DNA from: Paraglomus occultum
Taxonomy: Eukaryota > Glomeromycota > Glomeromycetes > Paraglomerales > Paraglomeraceae
Assembly (NCBI GenBank): GCA_910592205.1
Contig: CAJVPJ010001007.1
Location: 1 to 13,381 of the forward strand
Length of the DNA stretch: 13,381 nucleotides
Direction: 5' to 3'
Position numbers and translations under genes: made by a program. The notes under the pieces were generated by a model that saw only the letters and a program-made list of their open reading frames with translations, made no database searches and was not told where the DNA came from. The stretch's first letter is position 1. Each line of letters opens with the position of its first letter. Below are positions 9,944 through 13,381 of the stretch, in pieces.

Positions 9944-11192
9944 TTCCATTAACTTAAACAGAGTTGGATATACAGACATGTTAACTTTAACAGTATTAAT
10001 ATTAAATGTTGACGTTAATGACATTGATCTATTACATATAAAGCAAAGACAGTAAACACAATACCCCACAAAATATTTACAGTTTACGGGAAATGTACAT
10101 CTTATTATTTTATCGCAATCTTAAATAAAAGTATCAAGATATAAAAATATATGTACTGTACAGTATTTCATCGATATAGTGAGTTATGAGAATTATATCT
10201 TTGTGAGAGGAATTTCGAATAAAATAAAGACTGAAGACATGTTTGCACGAATCTCTCAACGTCTGCTACTGTTGTTTTAACCATCTTACGTTTATAATCG
10301 TTGTCTTATAGTGATTCTTAAACGACCACAACATTTTTAATGCGTATACAACGACGTCTTTTGTACTTGTAGATTTTCCCTAGCATACCTATATTCATCT
10401 ATATATAACTGTTGTATTTTATTTATTAATCTATTATTATTACTATTTCCATTAATTTTAGAACAGTAGTAGGCGTTCCAAGATGCCTGCGACGCCCAAA
10501 CGCCATGGCTAATTTTAGCTTATAAATACGTCCCACATTTTCCGCGATGGTTAGCAGCTCATCCTATCATCGAAATAACGCATGTAGTCAGTTTGACATG
10601 TAATTAGATATGTCCACAGAAATGTTTATAATAAACGAACAAATCAAAATCTTATTCCTTTATTCTATCATCGCTGAAACATAATCAATTATCTGCGCAA
10701 ACAGCTTACTCAAGCTGTCGGTTAATTGCTAATCCATAAACGGTTAGCAGTAAAATTATCTGTTAATCAATTATGTGAATAGCATAGAGTCTCTAATTAA
10801 TTATCGAAACGATAGTATTAGTTTACGAACAAACAGTGACGAATACCTGACCAGTCGAAACACCAAATTAAAGCGTGCCCTGTTCAAATTTAACAATGGT
10901 TATTCCAATTCGACTTCATAATAGAATAACCGCTGTTGTTATTACAATCGTAGGTACCTTATTTGGGTACAGGTAGAAAATACTTCGTATTAGTATATCA
11001 AAAAAGAAAAGAGCTATTTATGAAACTTAGTTCTTGTTGTTAGACTGAATGAAATGATACGTGAGCCAAGTTAGGTAACATCCTGTTGACCAAACGTCAA
11101 TGTAATATGTAATAGATCTAATTGCTGCCCAAACTCCAATTAAAATTTGCTGACCATAACCCTTGCAATAACTTAAACCTGATAATAATAAC
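9944..11192. other. AT-rich spacer, no supported gene
   Basis: No open frame with domain character was found on either strand. Minor structures: a perfect palindrome TACTGTACAGTA near 10153, a hairpin with 7-bp stem ACAGCTT/AAGCTGT at 10701-10718, and a small GC-richer island around 10470-10515 containing a 26-codon minus-strand frame with an upstream TATA-like stretch. None is enough to call a gene. Confidence 0.5.
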
Positions 11193-11198
11193 TTTATT
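11193..11198 (-). promoter_or_regulatory. Candidate poly(A) signal for the Sel1 gene
   Basis: AATAAA on the minus strand 33 nt beyond the stop codon of the Sel1 frame, followed by an AT-rich stretch. The spacing is plausible for a fungal 3' end, but the sequence is AT-rich. Confidence 0.4.
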
Positions 11199-11231
11199 TT
11201 AACAAATATAATAATTTACATTGCCAGTTAC

Positions 11232-12671
11232 TTAATTTTTATATAGATTATTTAATTCTTGAATTTTTCTTTTTAACTTGAATTTATCATCATGTTGTAA
11301 AACGTAAATTCTATTTTTTGCCTTGCTGTATCCTTGTTCAGCTGCCTTTTCATACAACTTTATTGCTTTTCGTTCATTTTCTTCTACACCAATCCCATTT
11401 TCATAACAATAACCAAGATTATATTGTCCATATGCATGCCCTTGTTCAGCAGCTTTCTGGAACAATTCAACAGCCTTTTGAATATTTTTTTCTACTCCAG
11501 TTCCATTCTTGTAACATATACCAAGATCATTTTGTGCAAAGGCATTTTCTTGACTGGCTGCTTTTTCATACAATTCAATTGCTTTTTTAAGATCTTTATT
11601 CAGTCCATACCCTTTCTCATAGTGACGGCCAAGGTTATACTGTCCATAAGAATCACCATTAACAGCAGCTTGTTGAAATAATTCAACAGCCTTTTCATAA
11701 TTTATTTTTGATCTAAGACTACTTTGATAGTAACGACCAAGGTTGTTTTGTGCACCAGTATCTCCTTGTTCAGCAGCTTTTTGATACCATTCAGTTGCCT
11801 TTTGCTCATCCTTTTCTACTCCAACTCCATTTTCATAACACAAGGCAAGATTATATTGTGCATTAACATCCCCTTGCTCAGCAGCTTTTTGATACCATTT
11901 AACTGCTTTTTGTTCATCCTTTTCTACCCCAATTCCATATTTATAACATAAGGCAAAATTATATTGTGCACTAGCATGTCCTCGTTCAGCAGCATTTTGA
12001 TACCATTTAACTGCTTTTTGTTCATCCTTTTCTATTCCAATTCCATTCACATAATACCAACCAATATTACATTGTGCCTTGACATGTCCTTGATCAGCTG
12101 CTTTTTGATACCATTCAACTGCTTTTTCTTCATTCTTTTCCATTCCAATTCCATATCCAAAATGGTAACAATTACCAAGATTATACTGAGCATTAACATG
12201 TCCTTGTTCTGCTGCTTTTTGATACAATTCAACTGCCTTTTGTTCATTCTTTTCTACTCCAGTTCCATCCTCATAACACAAGGCAAGACTATATTGTGCA
12301 CTGGCATTTTCTCGTCTTGCTGCATTTTGATACCATTCAACTGCTTTGTGTTCATTCTTTTCTATTCCAGTTCCAAGGTAATAACAGTTACCAAAACTAT
12401 TTTGTGCATTAGTATTTTCCTGTTCAGCTGCTTTCTGATACCATTCAACTGCCTTTTGTTCATTCTTTTCCACTCCAGTTCCAAAATGATAACAATTACC
12501 AAGATTGTATTGGGCATTAGCATCTCCTTGTTCAGCTGCTTTTTGATACCATTCAACTGCTTTTCTTTCATCTTTTCTTACCCCAGTTCCATGCGTATAA
12601 CACAAGGCAAAATTATTTTGTGCATCTGTGTACTCTTGATCAGCTGCTTTTTTGTACCATTTAACTGCATT
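11232..12671 (-). CDS. Sel1-like repeat protein, open C-terminal part with twelve full repeats
   Basis: Open for 479 codons after an in-frame TAA (12674-12672). It encodes twelve Sel1-like (TPR-like alpha-alpha) repeats, nearly all 36 aa, with consensus CYxxGxGVEKDEQKAVEWYQKA followed by AxQGxxxAQYNLG, then a charged tail ending ELNNLYKN. One repeat has a 2-residue insertion (GYGIGMEKNEEKAV). Repeat 9 (YYQSSLRSKINYEKAVELFQ) is the most divergent. Sel1 repeats form superhelical scaffolds for protein binding; many fungal copies are joined to kinase-like domains, but none is visible here. The segment has no in-frame ATG near its start; the first in-frame Met lies in the fifth repeat. It therefore appears to be the 3' part of a longer gene whose upstream part (12672-13381) is broken. 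It may be an intact 3' exon, a recently dead gene, or a product translated from a downstream start. Confidence 0.7.
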   Translation of the reverse strand, partial: NAVKWYKKAADQEYTDAQNNFALCYTHGTGVRKDERKAVEWYQKAAEQGDANAQYNLGNCYHFGTGVEKNEQKAVEWYQKAAEQENTNAQNSFGNCYYLGTGIEKNEHKAVEWYQNAARRENASAQYSLALCYEDGTGVEKNEQKAVELYQKAAEQGHVNAQYNLGNCYHFGYGIGMEKNEEKAVEWYQKAADQGHVKAQCNIGWYYVNGIGIEKDEQKAVKWYQNAAERGHASAQYNFALCYKYGIGVEKDEQKAVKWYQKAAEQGDVNAQYNLALCYENGVGVEKDEQKATEWYQKAAEQGDTGAQNNLGRYYQSSLRSKINYEKAVELFQQAAVNGDSYGQYNLGRHYEKGYGLNKDLKKAIELYEKAASQENAFAQNDLGICYKNGTGVEKNIQKAVELFQKAAEQGHAYGQYNLGYCYENGIGVEENERKAIKLYEKAAEQGYSKAKNRIYVLQHDDKFKLKRKIQELNNLYKN

Positions 12672-13381
12672 TTAATTTTGTTCATCTTTTTCTACTCCAG
12701 TTCCATTTGCATAGCATGAGGCAAGATTAATTTGTGCATTTGCATCCCCTTGTGTAGCTGCTTTTTGGTACCATTCAACTATCAACTGCCTTCTTTTTAT
12801 CAATTTCTACTCCAATTCCATTCTCATAACACAAAGCAAGATTATATTGTGCCCCAGCATACCCTTGCTTAGCTGCTTTTTGATACCATTCAACTACCTT
12901 TTTGTTTATTCTTTTCTACTCCAGTTCCATTCTTACAACACAAGACAAGATTATACTGTGAATCAGCATCTCCTCGTTCAGCAGCTTTTTGATACTAATA
13001 CCATTCAGCTGTCTTTCTTTCATTCTTCTCTACTCCAGTTCCATTCTCATAACACAGTCAAGATTATATTGTGCCCTGGCATGTCCTTGTTCAGCAGCTT
13101 TTTGAAACCATTCAACTACCTTTTTTTCATCTTTTCCTACTCCAATTCCATTCTTATAACACAATGCAAGATTATACTGTGAATCAACATCTCCTTGTTC
13201 AGCAGCTTTTTGATACCATTCAACTGCCTTTTGTTCATCCTTTTCTACTCCAGTTCCATTCTTACAACACAAGACAAGATTATACTGTGAATCAGCATCT
13301 CCTTGTTCAGCAGCTTTTTGATACTAATACCATTCAGCTGTCTTTCTTTCATTCTTCTCTACTCCAGTTCCATTCTCATAA
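12672..13381 (-). pseudogene. Degraded upstream part of the Sel1 array, cut by the window edge
   Basis: About seven further Sel1 repeats precede the open segment, in the same orientation, but the frame is broken at least six times. Seen, from the coding upstream side: TAG (13326-13324); loss of 1 nt near 13055-13058; TAG (12997-12995); gain of 1 T in a T run (12899-12903); a 7-nt tandem duplication (12775-12787); and TAA (12674-12672) within a 6-nt insertion. The two TAG stops come from the same 6-nt TATTAG insertion before YQKAA. Between lesions the repeats are well conserved, so decay is recent. The true N-terminus lies beyond base 13381. Confidence 0.75.
12911..13381 (-). repeat. 329-bp higher-order tandem repeat within the Sel1 array
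   Basis: 12911-13052 and 13240-13381 match over 142 bp with one mismatch (12975 C, 13304 T), an offset of 329 bp. That equals three 108-bp Sel1 units, plus the 6-nt stop-bearing insertion, minus the 1-nt deletion near 13056. The second copy is cut by the window edge, so further copies may follow. The general 108-bp Sel1 periodicity extends to 11232, but this near-identical block is much younger. Confidence 0.85.

Noticed and set aside
10453-10530. Short minus-strand frame (MAFGRRRHLGTPTTV) with an upstream TATA-like stretch
   Set aside because: Only 26 codons, no continuing exon and no recognised family; a local GC bump explains it.
10701-10718. Hairpin ACAGCTT/AAGCTGT
   Set aside because: Isolated 7-bp stem without flanking conservation or gene context.
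11318-13182. Long plus-strand open frames rich in Phe/Ile/Leu/Ser across the Sel1 region
   Set aside because: They are antisense shadows of the 108-bp Sel1 repeat; their periodicity follows the minus-strand gene exactly.

Overview
The window looks like nuclear DNA of an early-diverging fungus, most likely an arbuscular mycorrhizal one (Glomeromycotina). It is AT-rich, its genes are split by many short GT-AG introns (63-157 bp), and it carries a long Sel1-like repeat array of the kind greatly expanded in Rhizophagus and its relatives. The lineage call is inference. No rRNA, tRNA, CRISPR or prokaryotic operon structure was recognised. All four supported genes lie on the minus strand and are separated by long AT-rich spacers.

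Layout. 1-184: edge of the window, with what looks like the end of a pogo/Tigger-type DNA transposon at 111-184. 476-3370: a complete nine-exon SIN1/AVO1 gene (693 aa), the TORC2 subunit, with its conserved N-terminus, CRIM, Ras-binding-like and PH domains. 3371-3940: AT-rich spacer. 3941-4819: an intronless 292-aa HIT-like protein whose histidine triad reads H-x-H-x-K. 4820-7641: about 2.8 kb with no supported gene. 7642-9220: a complete nine-exon NIPSNAP-family gene (312 aa) with a mitochondrial-type N-terminus; an upstream block at 9368-9462 can be spliced onto it in frame. 9463-11231: spacer holding a 144-bp MITE with perfect 24-bp inverted ends. 11232-13381: a Sel1-repeat gene running off the right edge. 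Its downstream twelve repeats are open, but the seven or so upstream repeats carry stops and frameshifts, and they include a 329-bp tandem duplication of an already broken unit.

The genes do not form a pathway or cluster. SIN1 belongs to growth and lipid/actin signalling at membranes, NIPSNAP to mitochondria, and the HIT-like protein possibly to nucleotide metabolism. The Sel1 array is accessory, fast-evolving sequence. Gene models were read by eye: every SIN1 and NIPSNAP junction keeps frame and canonical splice sites, but none has transcript support. No clearly undescribed biological system was found; the best leads are the decay and amplification of the Sel1 array, the unusual HIT motif and the optional NIPSNAP 5' exon.
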